A DNA stretch of 5,984 bases, taken from positions 2,285-8,268 of the forward strand of contig HF992476.1 in NCBI GenBank assembly GCA_000433455.1, written 5' to 3'. The notes under the pieces were generated by a model, which saw only the letters and a program-made list of their open reading frames with translations, was not told the origin of the DNA and did not search any database. Every line of letters begins with the position of its first letter. Positions within the stretch are counted from its first letter, which is position 1. Shown in pieces: positions 4,753-5,984 of the stretch. This stretch comes from Mycoplasma sp. CAG:877. GTDB lineage: Bacteria > Bacillota_I > Bacilli_A > RF39 > UBA660. Made by a program: the position numbers and the translations under genes.

Positions 4753-5106
4753 ATGGGATTATTTGATAAGTTTAAGAAAAAAGAAAACAGTGATTGGGAA
4801 AATGCTTATGTAGGGAATCCAAATTTTTATAATGGCAAAGATGGTAAGCCATTTGGTGCATTTGCACTAACAGAAGATACTTTAACTTCTTTTCCTAAAA
4901 ATCCAAAACTATTGTATAAAGTAGATAATACAGAAGTTGATGAATGGAAACTAATATTCGTAAGTACAACAAATAATGGAATTTTGGGTGATATGGATTA
5001 TTATGAAGCAATAAATAAACTTATGAAGTTTGTTGTTGATGAAAATGATAACAATATACTAATTAAAGGACTATCACTTGAAGAATTAAATGAAGTGTTG
5101 AAATAA
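4753..5106 (+). CDS. Small unknown protein (MGLFDKFKKK start), immunity-like context
   Basis: A 117-residue soluble protein. AAGGAG (4741-4746) lies six bases before ATG 4753; the longer frame from GTG 4738 would contain that site, so it is rejected. The basic amphipathic start MGLFDKFKKK is common on small Bacillota proteins and often precedes a separate globular domain. The rest contains WENAYVGNPNFY (15-26), FGAFALTEDTLTSFP (34-48), DEWKLIFVSTT (63-73) and MDYYEAINKLMKFV (81-94), a compact alpha/beta domain I cannot name. It is the last gene of the three-gene set and is followed by a weak hairpin. The function is unknown, and an immunity role is suggested only by context. Confidence 0.7.
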   Translation: MGLFDKFKKKENSDWENAYVGNPNFYNGKDGKPFGAFALTEDTLTSFPKNPKLLYKVDNTEVDEWKLIFVSTTNNGILGDMDYYEAINKLMKFVVDENDNNILIKGLSLEELNEVLK

Positions 5107-5121
5107 TTGTAAATTACAATT
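5105..5121 (+). terminator. Weak hairpin at the end of the three-gene set
   Basis: AATTGTA (5105-5111) pairs with TACAATT (5115-5121) around AAT, overlapping the stop codon of the preceding gene. The stem is AT-rich and the downstream T tract is poor, so it is a weak terminator at best and read-through into the acyltransferase gene is possible. Confidence 0.35.
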
Positions 5122-5165
5122 TAGTAATTACTGCAATAATAATTAGTATAATAATTTTAAGTTAT

Positions 5166-5194
5166 TTATGGATTACATCACAATGTAATATAAT
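5166..5194 (+). promoter_or_regulatory. Possible promoter of the acyltransferase gene with an operator-like dyad
   Basis: TATAAT (5189-5194) is a perfect -10. A weak -35, TTATGG (5166-5171), lies 17 bp upstream. The spacer is filled by the inverted repeat ATTACAT-CACA-ATGTAAT (5172-5189), a plausible repressor or activator site because it touches both boxes. Confidence 0.45.
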
Positions 5195-5234
5195 TGTTAG
5201 AAAATAATTTTTTGGAGTTAGAAGTGGTTTAAAT

Positions 5235-5984
5235 ATGAAATATAAAAATGAAATAGTAATTATATCAATAATAACTATATTGATATTATTTTTAAAATTG
5301 ATAAATGTGTTTCAAATTGAAAATGGCTTAGGATATCCTTTTACTATTGTTTTAATGATAATTTGTTTTAGTCTTGTTACAATATTTATTCAAAAAAATA
5401 TAGATAAAAATTACAGAATAAATAAATTAAATTATCAAAATTTAAACATTTTAAAATACATATCGTCAATTTTAATTATTGTATTACACTTGCGTCCATT
5501 TTTTAACTTTTCAAACGAATTAGATTTAGCATTCAATAATATCATTACAAGAATATGTGTTCCTATATTTTTTATCATAACGGGCTATTTTGTTGCCAAA
5601 AAAGAGAAAGAAAATAAAAATTATATAAAAGAATACATAAAGAAAACAATACCATTATATTTTGCTTGGAGTTTGTTGTACATACCTGTAATAATAGGTA
5701 CAATAATTCAATATTTGCCAATCATAAATGAGTATATATCAAAAATCAATATTACTTTACCTTTACTAATTATTCTATCAATAATATTACTACCTATTAT
5801 AGTGTTGACTGCTTTATGCTATACAGGAGTTTATTATCATTTATGGTATTTTCCTGCAATAATATTTTCTTTGATTGTTTTAAAAAAATGGAAACAAAAA
5901 TTTAATATAAAATATTTATTAATAATTTCCTTTATATTATTATTGTTTGGAGCGACAGAAACTTATTATGGAGTTTTACCGTTA
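5235..5984 (+). CDS. Acyltransferase 3 family integral membrane protein, 3' end outside window
   Basis: The frame is open for 250 codons to the right edge with no stop. Hydrophobic helices are visible at about residues 7-24, 35-52, 73-90, 106-122, 139-160, 174-195, 203-217 and 227-240. The acyltransferase-3 (OafA/YrhL-type) hallmarks are LKYISSILIIVLHLRP (73-88) with the catalytic-type H85, the TRICVPIFFIITGYF segment (105-119) containing R106, and YYHLWYFPA (200-208). These proteins move acyl groups, often acetyl, across or at the membrane onto sugars of cell-wall polymers, teichoic acids or exopolysaccharide. Two extra N-terminal hydrophobic segments precede the usual first helix, as in some VanT-like or wall-modifying members, but no racemase domain can be seen within the window. 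ATG 5235 has only a modest binding site (AAGTGG, seven bases upstream; GGAG at 5214 is too far). The substrate cannot be deduced. Confidence 0.85.
   Translation, partial: MKYKNEIVIISIITILILFLKLINVFQIENGLGYPFTIVLMIICFSLVTIFIQKNIDKNYRINKLNYQNLNILKYISSILIIVLHLRPFFNFSNELDLAFNNIITRICVPIFFIITGYFVAKKEKENKNYIKEYIKKTIPLYFAWSLLYIPVIIGTIIQYLPIINEYISKINITLPLLIILSIILLPIIVLTALCYTGVYYHLWYFPAIIFSLIVLKKWKQKFNIKYLLIISFILLLFGATETYYGVLPL

Noticed and set aside
1..5984. CRISPR array, tRNA, rRNA, transposase or integrase
   Set aside because: No regularly spaced direct repeats, cloverleaf, rRNA-like stretch or recombinase motif was seen on either strand.
936..5984. Alternative genetic code with TGA as tryptophan (mycoplasma-like)
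   Set aside because: All tryptophan codons in the genes are TGG and no in-frame TGA interrupts a conserved domain; the extreme AT content alone is not evidence.

Overview
The window is very AT-rich DNA (about a quarter G+C by eye) from a low-GC Gram-positive bacterium (Bacillota, Clostridia or Erysipelotrichia-like). Evidence for this is strong AGGAGG-type ribosome binding sites, AT-rich codon use (AGA, AAA, ATA, TTA), U-tailed hairpin terminators and a near-perfect CIRCE element, the operator of the heat-shock repressor HrcA. All visible tryptophans are TGG and all stops fully inside the window are TAA, so there is no sign of the mycoplasma code. The genus cannot be fixed from this sequence.

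Layout. (1) Positions 1-763, minus strand: the N-terminal 254 residues of a compact ABC/AAA-type ATPase, running off the left edge, with a good promoter at 804-832. (2) Positions 764-935: a divergent control region with CIRCE at 839-865. (3) Positions 936-2079, plus strand: a tight two-gene operon of a HAD-family (5'-nucleotidase-like) phosphatase and a Nudix hydrolase, 1 bp apart, closed by two hairpins. (4) Positions 2183-3016, plus: a stand-alone protein with a RecB-like PD-(D/E)XK nuclease signature, closed by a terminator. (5) Positions 3017-3280: non-coding, with a repeated TGGTACCA palindrome. (6) Positions 3281-3814, minus: two small unknown ORFs in one frame separated by a single TAA. 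They are preceded by a leader of about 150 nt that carries an intrinsic terminator and a hairpin with the Shine-Dalgarno sequence in its internal loop. (7) Positions 4081-5106, plus: three small soluble proteins in an apparent operon, resembling an orphan immunity-gene cluster; the first looks like DUF2185/Imm33. (8) Positions 5235-5984, plus: the first 250 residues of an integral-membrane acyltransferase-3 protein, running off the right edge.

How the parts may work together. The HAD and Nudix enzymes look like a nucleotide clean-up pair, and the CIRCE site suggests heat or protein-folding stress controls them, the divergent ATPase, or both. The nuclease-fold protein, the leader-controlled small ORFs, the immunity-like cluster and the surface-modifying acyltransferase look like accessory cargo. 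No transposase, integrase, CRISPR array, tRNA or rRNA is visible.

Three starts are placed downstream of the longest open frame because of ribosome binding sites: Nudix at 1507, the minus-strand 108-residue ORF at 3814, and the 117-residue ORF at 4753.
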